64,000 bases of DNA from Luteimonas abyssi (GCF_001482195.1 NZ_KQ759763.1:321023-385022); one strand, 5' to 3'. Counted from the stretch's first letter, positions 23,640 to 33,522 are shown. Numbers and translations: made by a program. Notes: generated by a model from the sequence alone, not told the origin.

Positions 23640-24868
23640 CAAGCGCTGCGCGTCGCGACGGCCGGGGGGACCAGCGCGGCACGCCGCGCCGGCCCGTACA
23701 CCGCGACCTGTCCGAGCGCCCACAGCACCAGGGCGCCGATGGGCAGGTAGAACAGCGGCAGGCGCGGCAGCTCGTAGCGCTGCATGAGCAACTGGTTCAA
23801 CGCATACGCCAGCAGCATGCCGAGCACGATGCCGATGGTGGCGAGCAGGAAGTTCTCGGTCATGAAGTAGCGCAGGATCTGCCCACGGGTGGCGCCGAGC
23901 GCACGACGGATGCCGATCTGCCGGTGGCGCTGCTGCACCCAGAAGCTGGCGAGGCCGACGATGCCCAGTGCGGTCACAACCAGCAACGCGATGGAGACGG
24001 CGACCAGCAGCCAGGCCATCGCCCGGTCCTGGCGGTAGAAGCGCGCCCGCATGCTCTCGAGGGTGCGTGCCTGTTCCGCGTCGACGATGCGTGTCGGGCC
24101 TTGCGACGCCAGCGTCCGCATCGCCTGGTCCAGGACGGCCGCCCGTTGCCCCGGATCGGCGACCCGGAGCAGGTACAGGCCGCTGGCATAGGACATCGCG
24201 CCCGGCAGGATCACCGTTTCCTCGTAGCTGCTCGTACTGCCGGAGTTGCCGGGCCGGGCCAGGCGCTCGACCACGCCGATCACGACGGTGGGTTCGTCGC
24301 CCCAGATGAGGACCGTGCGTCCGAGCGCGTCGCCGTCGGGAAACAGGCGGTGGGCGGTGGCCGCCCCCAGGATGGCCGAGGGAAACGCCACGTTGCCCTC
24401 CAGGTTCATCTGGGCGAAGTCGCGGATCTCGTCGGAGGTGAAGTTGCGCCCCGCCACCAGTCGCAGGCCGAGGGTGTCGAGGAGGCGGTGATCGCCCAGG
24501 TAGTTCGACACCGACATGGTCGGGTCGCGCTGTTCGGCGGTCAGCCGCACGCTGCTGGTCCAGTTCGAGTTGCCGAACGGGATCTGGTTGCTGATCGAGG
24601 CGTCGACCACGCCCGGAATCGCGCGCAGCGCGGCGAGGTCGCTCTGGGTGACCGCGGCCGCATTCTCGTCACGGGCGATGCCGCGCGCCTGCACGGTGAC
24701 GATGTGAGACTCGTCGAGCCCGGTCGGCCGGTTCATGCGCTCCAGCCGCCCCGTGATCAGGAACAGCGCGTTGCAGATGATCGCGCACGACAGGGCGATC
24801 TCGAAGACGATCAGGGCGGCGGCGGTCTTGTGCCGCGACAGGGTCGACAGGATCGGTCGGATGTCCAT
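23639..24868 (-). CDS. MacB/FtsX-type ABC permease, type B copy 1
   Basis: The 409-residue permease starts at ATG 24868 (MDIRPILSTLSRHKT). A TTG five codons upstream is also open. One N-terminal helix, a periplasmic domain and the FtsX core with QIGIRRALGATRGQILRYFMTEN are seen. It is the paralogue of 21063-22307. It probably forms a heterodimer with the type A protein encoded just upstream, since FtsX/MacB permeases work as dimers. Confidence 0.88.
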   Translation of the reverse strand: MDIRPILSTLSRHKTAAALIVFEIALSCAIICNALFLITGRLERMNRPTGLDESHIVTVQARGIARDENAAAVTQSDLAALRAIPGVVDASISNQIPFGNSNWTSSVRLTAEQRDPTMSVSNYLGDHRLLDTLGLRLVAGRNFTSDEIRDFAQMNLEGNVAFPSAILGAATAHRLFPDGDALGRTVLIWGDEPTVVIGVVERLARPGNSGSTSSYEETVILPGAMSYASGLYLLRVADPGQRAAVLDQAMRTLASQGPTRIVDAEQARTLESMRARFYRQDRAMAWLLVAVSIALLVVTALGIVGLASFWVQQRHRQIGIRRALGATRGQILRYFMTENFLLATIGIVLGMLLAYALNQLLMQRYELPRLPLFYLPIGALVLWALGQVAVYGPARRAALVPPAVATRSA

Positions 24869-24916
24869 GGGGTCTCTTGGCAAGGGATGTTGGAGCTGCG
24901 GACGGGCCGGGGTGGG

Positions 24917-26233
24917 CTACTGCGCCTTGAGCTGGATGGCCGGGGTCACCTGCATGGCGCGCCAGGCGGGGAGCAGGCCGGCCAGAAGACTCGCGGCGAG
25001 CGCCACGGCGAAGGTGATGAGCAGCATCTGCGGGTCCATGCGCGCCAGTTCGGCGTAATCCGCGGGTTGGCGGCGTACGGCCCACAGGCCCAGCAACGCC
25101 AGCAGCAGGCCGAGGGCGCCGCCGGCCACGCCGACCGCACCGGCTTCGATCAGGCATTGCGCGAAGATCGAGCGACGGCTCGCGCCCAATGCCCGCCGCA
25201 CGCCGATCTCCCCGCCACGGCGGAGGAACTTCGCGAGCAGCAGGCCGACGGTGTTGAGCAGGCACACCGCCAGGAATCCGAACGCCAACCACACCTGGAG
25301 GCGCACGTCGGCCGGCACCACCTCGTTCTCGTCGAGCCAGGCCATGACCGGCGTCAGCGCGGTGTTGGTCGGCCGTTCGAAGCGTCCGGTCGTGCGTTGC
25401 TGGTCGGAGTAGTTGTCGAGATAGGCCTTGTAGTCGGCCACACCGGCGGGCGTGTCGAGCTGCACCCAGTACTGCACCCAGGCGCAGGGCGCATTGGGGC
25501 CCGTGCTGCCCTCCAGGTCGGTGCTCTCGCCCCAGCAGTCCATGTTGCCCTGGACGCCCAGGCGCAGGTCCCGCGACGTGGAGAACGGCAGGAAGACGTC
25601 CTCGACGTCGGTGAATTCGCCGGTGGTGAGGTCGTAGAACCGGGGTGCGGGCCGCCAGGTGTCGAGGACGCCCACGACGGTGAAGTCCGTCCGGCTCAGG
25701 CGCAGCGTCCGGCCGGTGGGGTCGACGTCCCCGAACAGGCGTTGCGCCGCGGCGCGCGACAGGACCGCGACCCGTGCGCGCGCCGCATCGTCGCTGGCCT
25801 GCCAGCCGCGACCGTGCAGGAACGGCGTATCGAACATCGGGAAGAAGTCGGCCGAGGTGTAGCGCGCCTGCAGCATGAACGGGTTGAGCCCCTCGGCGTC
25901 GGGCTCCACCGCCACGCCCCCTCCGGCCATCACCGCCTGGCGGTCGCCGCGCGCTTCGCGCAACAGGGTCTCCGCGTCGAAGCGGGTCATCTGTTCGGAG
26001 GGATCCTCCCCGGGCGTGTGGCCGCTCAGACTCCTGGGCTCCAGGCGTACGTAGTGCAACTGGTCGCTGCGGTGCGGGATGGGGTCGCCGGACAGCAACC
26101 GGAACACGGTGAGCGTGGTCATGCTCGCGCCGATGCCCAGTGCGATGGCCAGCACCATCAAGGCGGTCAGCGCGCGGTTGCGGCGAAAGCTGCGCAGCGC
26201 GAGTTTGACGTAATAGGGGAAGAGGCCGGACAT
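24917..26233 (-). CDS. MacB/FtsX-type ABC permease, type A copy 1
   Basis: The 438-residue permease begins MSGLFPYYVKLALRSFRRNR, with a first helix near residues 20-45, a MacB-type periplasmic domain with three Cys in the segment MDCWGESTD...NAPCAW, and an FtsX core with FLRRGGEIGVRRALGASRR. It is the first permease after the ATPase gene (10-nt gap) and is paralogous to 22311-23639. Confidence 0.9.
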   Translation of the reverse strand: MSGLFPYYVKLALRSFRRNRALTALMVLAIALGIGASMTTLTVFRLLSGDPIPHRSDQLHYVRLEPRSLSGHTPGEDPSEQMTRFDAETLLREARGDRQAVMAGGGVAVEPDAEGLNPFMLQARYTSADFFPMFDTPFLHGRGWQASDDAARARVAVLSRAAAQRLFGDVDPTGRTLRLSRTDFTVVGVLDTWRPAPRFYDLTTGEFTDVEDVFLPFSTSRDLRLGVQGNMDCWGESTDLEGSTGPNAPCAWVQYWVQLDTPAGVADYKAYLDNYSDQQRTTGRFERPTNTALTPVMAWLDENEVVPADVRLQVWLAFGFLAVCLLNTVGLLLAKFLRRGGEIGVRRALGASRRSIFAQCLIEAGAVGVAGGALGLLLALLGLWAVRRQPADYAELARMDPQMLLITFAVALAASLLAGLLPAWRAMQVTPAIQLKAQ

Positions 26234-26243
26234 GGTCGGGATC

Positions 26244-26963
26244 TCAGGTGGAGGCGTCGGCCGGCGCCCGCGGTGCGAGTGCGATCGGCGATTCGGTGGT
26301 GAGGTCCGTCGCCATGCCGTCGACGATGTGCACGTTGCGCTGCGCGCGTGCCGCCAGTTCGGGATCGTGGGTGACCATCACGATGGTGGTGCCCTGCTGG
26401 TGGATGTCCTCCAGCAGCTCCATGACGCTGCGCGCCATCTGCGAGTCGAGATTGCCGGTGGGTTCGTCGGCCAGCAGCAGGCGCGGGCTGCCGGCCAGCG
26501 CACGCGCGATCGCCACGCGCTGCTGCTGGCCGCCCGACAGTTCGGCCGGATAGTGCTTGATGCGCGACCCCAGCCCGACCATGCCCAGCGCATCCTCGAT
26601 GCGCATCCTGCGCTCCGCCGACGGCATGCCGCGGTAGCGCAAGGGCACGTCGACGTTGTCGAACAGGTTGAGGTCCGGAATCAGGTTGAAGCCCTGGAAG
26701 ATGAAACCGATCTTCTCGTTGCGCAGCCGCGAGCGGGCGTTGTCGTCGAGTCCCTTCACGTCGACGCCGTCAAGCAGATAGTTCCCGCCGGTGAACGTCT
26801 CCAGCAGGCCGGCGATGTTGAGGAAGGTGGTCTTGCCGGAGCCCGAGGGCCCGGTCACGGCCACGAACTCGCCCTCGCGCACGTGCAGGTCGAGTTCGCG
26901 CAGGGCGTGGGTCTCGACGAGTTCGGTGCGATAGACCTTGGAAACGGCTTGCATGTGCAGCAT
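26244..26963 (-). CDS. ABC transporter ATPase (MacB/LolD type)
   Basis: The 239-residue ATPase has Walker A GPSGSGKTT (38-46), signature LSGGQQQR (142-149), Walker B LLLADE (162-167) and the GNLDS D-loop typical of the MacB/LolD/FtsE group. The start at 26963 has GGAG about 8 nt upstream; MQAVSKVYR three codons later is the other option. It is the only ATPase for four permease genes. The group couples ATP hydrolysis to mechanical signalling or export through the periplasm rather than classical substrate pumping. Confidence 0.95.
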   Translation of the reverse strand: MLHMQAVSKVYRTELVETHALRELDLHVREGEFVAVTGPSGSGKTTFLNIAGLLETFTGGNYLLDGVDVKGLDDNARSRLRNEKIGFIFQGFNLIPDLNLFDNVDVPLRYRGMPSAERRMRIEDALGMVGLGSRIKHYPAELSGGQQQRVAIARALAGSPRLLLADEPTGNLDSQMARSVMELLEDIHQQGTTIVMVTHDPELAARAQRNVHIVDGMATDLTTESPIALAPRAPADAST

Positions 26964-27199
26964 GGGATGGCTCCGGAAGCGTGGGCGGCGGGATCAGCCG
27001 TGAATGCGGAAGGTGAGGGGCGGTGCGGCTGCGAGGGCATCGCGACCCCGGTCGTGCCGGCTCCCGATTCGGGACGGCGCGTCCGGGAACGCTGCGGCGC
27101 GGTCGAGCGCGTGAGGCTTCGGCGGGACGGTCGAGGCGATCCGCTTCGGGCTGCAGTGGACGGCGAGCGGGGACGGTGGTGCGTGGGCGATGCCGCCGG

Positions 27200-28495
27200 T
27201 CATGGCCGGTCTCCCGAAATGCGGACGCGCTCCGCGTTGTCGAACAGGTCGCTGCCGGCCACCACCACGCGTTCGCCCGGCTGCAGGCCCTGGGTGATCT
27301 CGACCGCGCCCAGGCTGCTGGCACCGGCCTCGATCGGACGGCGCACCGCGGCACCGTCCTTGACGACGTAGACGTGGCGGCCGCCGAGCTGATCCAGGAA
27401 CGGGCCGCGCTCGACCGTGACCACGTCGCGTCGGGTGTCGAGCAGGATCCGGGCGGTCAGGCGCTGGCTCTGGCGCAGCCCCGGCGGCTGGTGTTCGCTG
27501 AAGCGCACGCGCGCGGCGACCTCGCCGTTGACGACTTCCGGCGACACCGCCGAGACCTCGGCCGGAAACACCTCGGCACCGCTGCGGATCTCGGCCGGGA
27601 CGCCGATGGCGAGATCGCGCGCGAAGCTCTCCGGGACCCGGATCTCGACCTCGAACACCGACAGGTCGACGACACCGAGCACGGGCGCGTTCGCGGCGAC
27701 GTTGGTGGCCTGCGCCACCTGCACCTGGCCGACGAGGCCGTCGAACGGCGCGCGCAGGGTGAGCGCGTCCACCTGGCGCTGCGCCTCGGCGACGATCGCG
27801 CGTTGGCGTTCGGCCAGCAATTGCTTGTTGCGCGCATCGAGCCCGGCGCCCTGGCCCTGCAACTGCGCGTCCTCGTTGGCGGATGCCAGGCCGATGTCGG
27901 TCTTCTGCAGCGTGTCCTCGGCCTTGGCCAGATCGACCTGCGCGAGCACGCCGGCCTCATAGGCGCGCTGGTAGCGCTGCAGGTCGCGCTCGGCCGCGGT
28001 GCGGTCGATCTGCGCCTGGTCGACCAGCTTGCGCGCCTCCGCCCGTGCGATGCGGGCATCGAGCGCGGTGCGGTCGGCCTCCGCCTGCAGGCTGGCGAGC
28101 GTGGACTCTTCCTGCACCAGCTTGCTGCGCAGCTCGGGGCTGTCGATCTCGGCCAAGACCTGGCCGGCCTCGACGCGGTCGCCAGCGACCACCTTCAACG
28201 TCACCGTGCCCGGGGCGATGGCGTAGAGGGTGGGGCTGTTGGCGGCGATGACGCGGCCTTCCGCGCTGATGTCGCGGATCAGATCGCCGCGCGTCACCTC
28301 GACGATACGCAGGCGGCTCGCGTCGTAGGAGCGCGCGCCGTCGGCCCAGCCGGCGATCACCCAGACGAGGCCGACGAGGGTCACCGCGCCGATGGCGATC
28401 AGAGGCAAGCCGCGGCGCAGACGCCGTGTGGCGGACACCGGGGGGCGGGCGGCGTCCTGGGCGGAGGTGTCGCGGATCGGCGTGCTGCGGGACAT
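27200..28495 (-). CDS. HlyD/MacA-type periplasmic adaptor protein
   Basis: The 431-residue protein has an N-terminal membrane anchor (about residues 29-50, LPLIAIGAVTLVGLVWVIAGW), a lipoyl-like half (VVAGDRVEAGQVLAEIDSPEL), a long alpha-helical coiled-coil hairpin and beta-barrel domains. This is the layout of the adaptors that bridge MacB-type permeases and TolC. The start at 28495 is preferred because a sigma-54 promoter occupies the upstream part of the open frame; the ribosome site is weak. It is the first gene of the minus-strand export cluster. A 236-nt gap before the ATPase gene holds no feature I recognise. A tolC gene at 45219-46631 could supply the outer channel (inference). Confidence 0.9.
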   Translation of the reverse strand: MSRSTPIRDTSAQDAARPPVSATRRLRRGLPLIAIGAVTLVGLVWVIAGWADGARSYDASRLRIVEVTRGDLIRDISAEGRVIAANSPTLYAIAPGTVTLKVVAGDRVEAGQVLAEIDSPELRSKLVQEESTLASLQAEADRTALDARIARAEARKLVDQAQIDRTAAERDLQRYQRAYEAGVLAQVDLAKAEDTLQKTDIGLASANEDAQLQGQGAGLDARNKQLLAERQRAIVAEAQRQVDALTLRAPFDGLVGQVQVAQATNVAANAPVLGVVDLSVFEVEIRVPESFARDLAIGVPAEIRSGAEVFPAEVSAVSPEVVNGEVAARVRFSEHQPPGLRQSQRLTARILLDTRRDVVTVERGPFLDQLGGRHVYVVKDGAAVRRPIEAGASSLGAVEITQGLQPGERVVVAGSDLFDNAERVRISGDRP

Positions 28496-28530
28496 GGGCG
28501 GAGAACAGTGCGGGGCCTGCTCTCGTTGAA

Positions 28531-28545
28531 GCAGGTTGCGTGCCA
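28531..28545 (-). promoter_or_regulatory. Sigma-54 (-24/-12) promoter of the export cluster
   Basis: The minus strand reads TGGCACG-CAAC-CTGC, against the consensus TGGCACG-N4-TTGC. The invariant GG and GC doublets are exactly spaced and there is one mismatch. It lies about 36 nt upstream of the adaptor start. The same cluster encodes an NtrC-type activator, which such promoters require. A 10-bp perfect palindrome, CGGACGTCCG, at 28606-28615 is a possible activator site (weak). Confidence 0.72.
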
Positions 28546-28556
28546 ATTTCAAGTAT

Positions 28557-28585
28557 TTGATTTAACGGATGTTTTCCTGTATCCG
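28557..28585 (+). promoter_or_regulatory. Possible sigma-70 promoter for glmS
   Basis: TTGATT (28557-28562), a 17-nt spacer and TATCCG (28580-28585) point towards glmS. A better isolated -10 box, TACAAT, is at 28643-28648, without a good -35. Either would place the start site within about 90 nt of glmS. Confidence 0.35.
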
Positions 28586-28677
28586 GCGCCGTCCGGTCGT
28601 GGTTGCGGACGTCCGGCCCGGTGCGTCCGCGGGCTGCCCCCGTACAATGCGCGATCCCTCGGCTGGAGTCGTCGTGC

Positions 28678-30507
28678 ATGTGTGGAATCGTCGGTGCCAT
28701 CGCCGGTCGTGATGTCGTCCCGGTCCTGATCGAGGGGCTGAAGCGGCTCGAGTATCGGGGCTACGACTCCGCCGGGATTGCGGTGGTCGAGGGCGACACG
28801 GTGCGGCGTGTCCGCCGCACTGGCCGCGTGTCGGAGATGGAAGTCGCCGCGCAGGCCGAGGGCCTCGCCGCCTCGCTGGGCATCGGCCATACCCGCTGGG
28901 CCACCCATGGTGGCGTGACCGAATCCAACGCCCATCCGCACGTCAGCCAGGGCGTGGCCCTGGTGCACAACGGCATCATCGAGAACCACGAAGCGCAACG
29001 CGAGCGGCTGACCGCGCTCGGCTACGCGTTCGAGTCGCAGACCGACACCGAGGTCATCGCCCACCTGATCCACCACCACCTCGATGGCGGGCTCGACCTG
29101 CTGCAGGCGGTGCAGGCGGCCACGCGCGAACTGGAAGGCGCCTATGCGCTGGCCGTGGTCAGCCGTGACGCGCCCGACCGCATGGTGTGCGCGCGGATGG
29201 GATGCCCGCTGTTGATCGGCCTGGGGGACGGCGAGAACTTCATCGCTTCCGATGTCTCGGCGATCATCCAGGCCACGCGCCGGGTGATCTTCCTGGAAGA
29301 GGGCGACACCGCCGAGCTCACCCATGCGGGCGTCGCGGTCTACGACGAGACCGGCGCACCGGTCGCGCGCGGCGAACACCTGTCCGATGTCTCGCTCGCG
29401 TCGCTGGAGCTCGGGCCGTACCGGCATTTCATGCAGAAGGAAATCCACGAGCAGCCGCGTGCGATCGGCGACACGCTCGAGGCCATCATCGATGCGGCGG
29501 GCTTCGAGCCCGGCCTGTTCGGCGCCGACGCCGCCGAGGTGTTCGACGGGGTCCGGGGCGTGCAGATCCTCGCCTGCGGCACCAGCTACTACGCGGGCCT
29601 CGTCGCCCAGTACTGGATCGAAGCGATCGCCGGTGTGCCTTGCCGGGTGGAGATCGCCAGTGAGTACCGCTATCGCAAGGTCGTGCCCGATCCGGGCCAT
29701 CTGATCGTCACGATTTCCCAGTCGGGCGAAACGCTCGACACCATGGAGGCGCTCAAGTACGCCAAGTCGCTCGGCCACACGCGGACGCTGTCGATCTGCA
29801 ACGTGCCCGAGAGCGCGATCCCGCGTGCGAGCCGCCTGGTCTTCTACACCCGTGCCGGCGCCGAGATCGGCGTCGCGTCGACCAAGGCGTTCACGACGCA
29901 GCTGGTCGGCCTGTTCGCGCTCGCGGCCACCCTGGCCAAGCTCGGCGGGCACCTGCCGGCCGAACGCGAGGCGGAGTACATCGACTCGTTGCGGCATCTG
30001 CCCGGCAGCATCCAGCATGCGCTGAACCTCGAGCCGCAGATCGCCAGTTGGGCCGAGCGCTTCTCGCCTCGCCATCACGCGCTGTTCCTCGGCCGAGGCG
30101 TGCACTACCCCATCGCCCTGGAAGGCGCGCTCAAGCTCAAGGAGATTTCCTACATCCACGCCGAGGCGTATCCGGCCGGCGAGCTCAAGCACGGCCCGCT
30201 GGCCCTGGTGGATGCGGACATGCCGGTGGTGGTGATCGCGCCGAAAGACGAATTGCTGGAGAAGGTGAAGTCGAACATGCAGGAGGTCCGCGCGCGTGGC
30301 GGCGAACTGTTCGTGTTCACCGACGCCGACAGCAACTTCGGCGCCAGCGAGGGCGTGCACGTGATCCGCGCGCCACGCCACGTCGGCGTGCTGAGCCCGA
30401 TCGTGCACACGATTCCGGTGCAACTGCTGGCCTATCACACGGCACTGGCGCGCGGCACCGATGTCGACAAGCCGCGCAATCTCGCCAAGTCGGTGACGGT
30501 GGAGTAG
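28678..30507 (+). CDS. glmS: Glutamine-fructose-6-phosphate aminotransferase (isomerizing)
   Basis: The 609-residue enzyme makes glucosamine-6-phosphate from fructose-6-phosphate and glutamine. The start is ATG 28678 because Met-Cys-Gly-Ile must expose the catalytic Cys after Met removal; the 25 residues open upstream are not conserved. The glutaminase domain has HTRWATHG and NGIIEN; two SIS domains carry [17 protein letters not shown] and STKAFTTQ, and the C-terminus ends [13 protein letters not shown]. It is divergent from the export cluster. I saw no glmS ribozyme, which is expected only in Gram-positives. Confidence 0.98.
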   Translation: MCGIVGAIAGRDVVPVLIEGLKRLEYRGYDSAGIAVVEGDTVRRVRRTGRVSEMEVAAQAEGLAASLGIGHTRWATHGGVTESNAHPHVSQGVALVHNGIIENHEAQRERLTALGYAFESQTDTEVIAHLIHHHLDGGLDLLQAVQAATRELEGAYALAVVSRDAPDRMVCARMGCPLLIGLGDGENFIASDVSAIIQATRRVIFLEEGDTAELTHAGVAVYDETGAPVARGEHLSDVSLASLELGPYRHFMQKEIHEQPRAIGDTLEAIIDAAGFEPGLFGADAAEVFDGVRGVQILACGTSYYAGLVAQYWIEAIAGVPCRVEIASEYRYRKVVPDPGHLIVTISQSGETLDTMEALKYAKSLGHTRTLSICNVPESAIPRASRLVFYTRAGAEIGVASTKAFTTQLVGLFALAATLAKLGGHLPAEREAEYIDSLRHLPGSIQHALNLEPQIASWAERFSPRHHALFLGRGVHYPIALEGALKLKEISYIHAEAYPAGELKHGPLALVDADMPVVVIAPKDELLEKVKSNMQEVRARGGELFVFTDADSNFGASEGVHVIRAPRHVGVLSPIVHTIPVQLLAYHTALARGTDVDKPRNLAKSVTVE

Positions 30508-30619
30508 CGCGGCGGGCGCCGCCCCTGCCATCGGTCACCCCGGGCGGTTAACGCGCGCCCAACACCGCCCGCTCGCGATTCGGGTAGCGTCGCCCCCATT
30601 CATGCCAATGGGGGTTTTC

Positions 30620-32710
30620 ATGCGCCACGTCCTGCTCGCGTCCTGCATCGCCCTGTCCCTCGCCGCCTGCGGCCCGCGCGGCGGGGAGGCCACGTCGCCG
30701 CAGGCCGGCGCCCCTGCCGCCGGCCCGGCCGCCCCTGCGTCGCTCGACGATGTGGAGCTGCTGTCGCGCGAGGATCTGTTCGGCAATCCGGAACGCGCCA
30801 ACGTGCGGATCAGCCCGGACGGGCGGTACCTGAGCTGGATCGCGCCCGTGGCCGGCGTGCTCAACGTCTGGATCGCGCCGGCCGACGACCTCAACGGCGC
30901 GCGGCCGGTGACCCGCGACGACGCCCGCGGCATCCGCGGCTACTTCTGGTCGCATCGTCCGGGCGTGCTGCTGTACCTGCGCGACACCGGTGGCGACGAG
31001 AACTTCCATCTCCACAGCGTCGACCTCGGCAGCGGGGAAAGTCGCGACCTCACCCCGTACGACAACACCACCGCCCGCGTGGCGGCGGTCAGCCATCGCC
31101 ATCCCGATACGATCCTGGTGGCGATGAACGATCGCGACCCGCAGTGGCACGACCTGTACCGCGTCGACCTCGCCAGCGGCGAGCGCACCCTGGTGGAGGA
31201 GAACACCCAGCAGATCGCCGGTTACATGGCCGATGCCGACTACACCCTGCGCTACGCCTCGCGCGCGCGGCCCGACGGCGGCTCGGACATCCTCCGGCGC
31301 GAAGGCGATGCCTGGGCGGTGCACGACAGCATTCCGTTCGAGGATGCGATGTCCACGGCGCCGGGCGGACTGACCGAGGACGGCGGCACGCTGTACATGG
31401 TCGATTCTCGCGAGCGCGATACCGCCGCGTTGTATGCCATCGACACCGCCAGCGGCACGCGCACGTTGCTGCACGAGGATGCGCGCGCCGACGTCGGTGG
31501 CAGCCTGAGCGATCCGCGCACCGGTGAGGTGCAGGCGGTCTCGGTGAACTATCTGCGCGAGGAATGGACCGCGCTCGACGAAGGTCTGGCAGCCGATCTC
31601 GAACGTCTGGACGCGATCGGGCCGGGCGAAGTCGGGGTGACGTCGCGCACGCTCGATGACCGGACCTGGGTGGTCGTCTACTCCGCGGCGGAAGCGCCGG
31701 CGCGCTACTACCGCTACGACCGCGACGGCGGCGCATTGACCGAATTGTTTTCCGAGCGGCCCGCGCTGGACGGCAAGCCGCTGGTGCCGATGTGGCCGGT
31801 GGAGATTCAGTCCCGCGATGGGCTGACCCTGGTCAGCTACCTGACCCTGCCTGCGCACGCCGATACCGACGGCGATGGCCGTGCGGACACACCGGTGCCG
31901 ATGGTGCTGCTCGTCCATGGCGGCCCCTGGGCGCGCGACGCCTACGGCTACAGCAGCTACGACCAGTGGCTGGCCAATCGCGGCTATGCGGTGCTGTCGG
32001 TCAACTTCCGCGGTTCGACCGGCTTCGGCAAGGACTTCACCAACGCCGGCGACGGCGAGTGGGCCGGCAAGATGCACGACGACCTGATCGACGCGGTGAA
32101 CTGGGCGGTCGAGCAGGACGTGACCACGCCGGACAAGGTCGCGATCATGGGCGGCAGTTACGGCGGCTACGCCACGCTGGTGGGCCTGACCTTCACCCCG
32201 GACACCTTCGCCTGCGGCGTGGACATCGTGGGTCCGTCCAATCTCAATACGCTGCTGGAGACGGTGCCGCCGTACTGGGCGAGTTTCTTCGAACAGTTGA
32301 CCCGCCGCATGGGCGATCCGCGAACCGAAGAAGGACGTGCCTGGCTGACCGAGCGTTCGCCGCTCACCCATGCCGACGCCATCACCCGCCCGCTGCTGAT
32401 CGGGCAGGGCGCCAACGACCCGCGGGTCAGGCAGGCGGAGAGCGACCAGATCGTCGAGGCGATGCAGGAAAAGAACATTCCGGTCACCTACGTGCTGTTC
32501 CCCGACGAGGGACACGGGTTCGCCCGTCCGGAGAACAACAAGGCCTTCAACGCGGTGGCCGAGGGCTTTCTCGCCACCTGCCTGGGCGGCCGCGCGCAGC
32601 CGATCGGCGCCGACTTCACCGGCTCCAGCATCGAGGTGCCGGCGGGCGCCGGGATCGTCGAGGGGCTGTCCGAGGCGCTGGACGCGCATACGCCGGAGGC
32701 GCGTCACTAG
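30620..32710 (+). CDS. S9 (prolyl oligopeptidase) family serine peptidase, lipoprotein
   Basis: The 696-residue product has a lipobox LAAC with Cys17, so it should be a lipoprotein. The start at 30620 is chosen for the signal peptide and a GGGGG ribosome site; MPMGVF six codons earlier is possible. A beta-propeller N-terminal half (repeated ISPDGRYLSW-like blades) is followed by an alpha/beta hydrolase domain. Its triad is Ser513 in GGSYGGY, Asp600 in GANDPRV and His632 in DEGHGF. Members cleave peptides after Pro, Ala or similar residues. Xanthomonads encode many such exo-acting peptidases. It appears monocistronic. Confidence 0.93.
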   Translation: MRHVLLASCIALSLAACGPRGGEATSPQAGAPAAGPAAPASLDDVELLSREDLFGNPERANVRISPDGRYLSWIAPVAGVLNVWIAPADDLNGARPVTRDDARGIRGYFWSHRPGVLLYLRDTGGDENFHLHSVDLGSGESRDLTPYDNTTARVAAVSHRHPDTILVAMNDRDPQWHDLYRVDLASGERTLVEENTQQIAGYMADADYTLRYASRARPDGGSDILRREGDAWAVHDSIPFEDAMSTAPGGLTEDGGTLYMVDSRERDTAALYAIDTASGTRTLLHEDARADVGGSLSDPRTGEVQAVSVNYLREEWTALDEGLAADLERLDAIGPGEVGVTSRTLDDRTWVVVYSAAEAPARYYRYDRDGGALTELFSERPALDGKPLVPMWPVEIQSRDGLTLVSYLTLPAHADTDGDGRADTPVPMVLLVHGGPWARDAYGYSSYDQWLANRGYAVLSVNFRGSTGFGKDFTNAGDGEWAGKMHDDLIDAVNWAVEQDVTTPDKVAIMGGSYGGYATLVGLTFTPDTFACGVDIVGPSNLNTLLETVPPYWASFFEQLTRRMGDPRTEEGRAWLTERSPLTHADAITRPLLIGQGANDPRVRQAESDQIVEAMQEKNIPVTYVLFPDEGHGFARPENNKAFNAVAEGFLATCLGGRAQPIGADFTGSSIEVPAGAGIVEGLSEALDAHTPEARH

Positions 32711-32866
32711 CGCGTTCCCGGAGGCGACCTCCCGCAGCCGTGATGCGGGCGATGCCCGGTCGGCGGGCACCGCGGAGAGCTTTGGGCGAGAACCGGCGAC
32801 GAATGTGGCTTCGCCTGTCCGGAGCGGCTGCCTAGCATGAGGCCGCATCCGTCCCCAGGAGGTTCC

Positions 32867-33430
32867 ATGTCAACTCGTGTCCGCTTCGCTTCGCTGTCGT
32901 CCCCTCCCCATCTCGATCGTCTCCGGCCCGCTGCGCGCTCCCCGCGGCGGGCCGGGCGCGGCTGGGCCGCTTCTCTGATCGCCGCGATGTGTGTGGCCGC
33001 ACCGGGGATGGCGGACGACGCGGCAGGCGTCGCCTCCGCGTCGGTCGACGCCGCCGGGCCGGGCGCGCTGGTCGCGCAGGCGTTCGAGCGCGGCGGTCCC
33101 GGCGGCGTGTTCGAACTGCTCGCCGACGATGCCGTCTGGACCGTGGCCGGCGACAGCCCGGTGTCGGGGACGTACCGGGGACGACAGGCGTTCATGGACG
33201 AGGCGGTGGCGCCGATCGTCGGCCACCTCAGCACGCCGCTCCAGCCCGATCGTCACCAGGTCGTCGCCAGCGGCCGCGACGTCGTGCTGCTGTGGGATGG
33301 CCATGCCACGGCCAACGACGGTTCCACCTATCGCAACAGTTACGCCTGGCATCTGGTGGTCGAGAACGGCCGGATCGTGCAGGCGAAAGCGTTCCTCGAT
33401 ACCTGGGCACTGGATGCGCTGATGCGCTGA
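32867..33430 (+). CDS. Secreted NTF2/SnoaL-like domain protein
   Basis: The 187-residue protein starts at ATG 32867 behind CAGGAGG. A long basic N-terminus (residues 1-37) leads to a hydrophobic stretch WAASLIAAMCVAAPGMA and a likely signal cleavage site. The remainder fits an NTF2/SnoaL-like cone fold: helix ALVAQAFERGGPGGVFELLADDAVWTVAG and the strands RDVVLLWDGHATANDGSTYRNSYAWHLVVENGRIVQAKAFLDT. The fold serves either as a small-molecule pocket or as an enzyme. No catalytic Asp-His pair is certain, so no function is claimed. The unusually long signal n-region is odd; the start could lie further in. Confidence 0.72.
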   Translation: MSTRVRFASLSSPPHLDRLRPAARSPRRAGRGWAASLIAAMCVAAPGMADDAAGVASASVDAAGPGALVAQAFERGGPGGVFELLADDAVWTVAGDSPVSGTYRGRQAFMDEAVAPIVGHLSTPLQPDRHQVVASGRDVVLLWDGHATANDGSTYRNSYAWHLVVENGRIVQAKAFLDTWALDALMR

Positions 33431-33522
33431 TGCGCATCGCATCGCATCGCCGCCGTCGCGCGCTGCGCACGGCGGTGTCGCGGTGTATGGTCCGGGGTCG
33501 AAGCAGCCTCGGAGTCAGCCGG

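Noticed and set aside
22940..26302. A plus-strand open frame of about 1100 codons across the permease genes
   Set aside because: It is antisense to three well-supported permease genes and has low-complexity composition.
28496..28677. glmS ribozyme or GlcN6P riboswitch upstream of glmS
   Set aside because: The 182-bp interval is too short and shows no conserved core; the ribozyme is typical of Gram-positives.
32989..33522. N-terminal extension of the Pat-type protein to 1081 aa
   Set aside because: The extension overlaps the NTF2-like gene out of frame and is Arg-rich; the family N-terminus begins at 33523.
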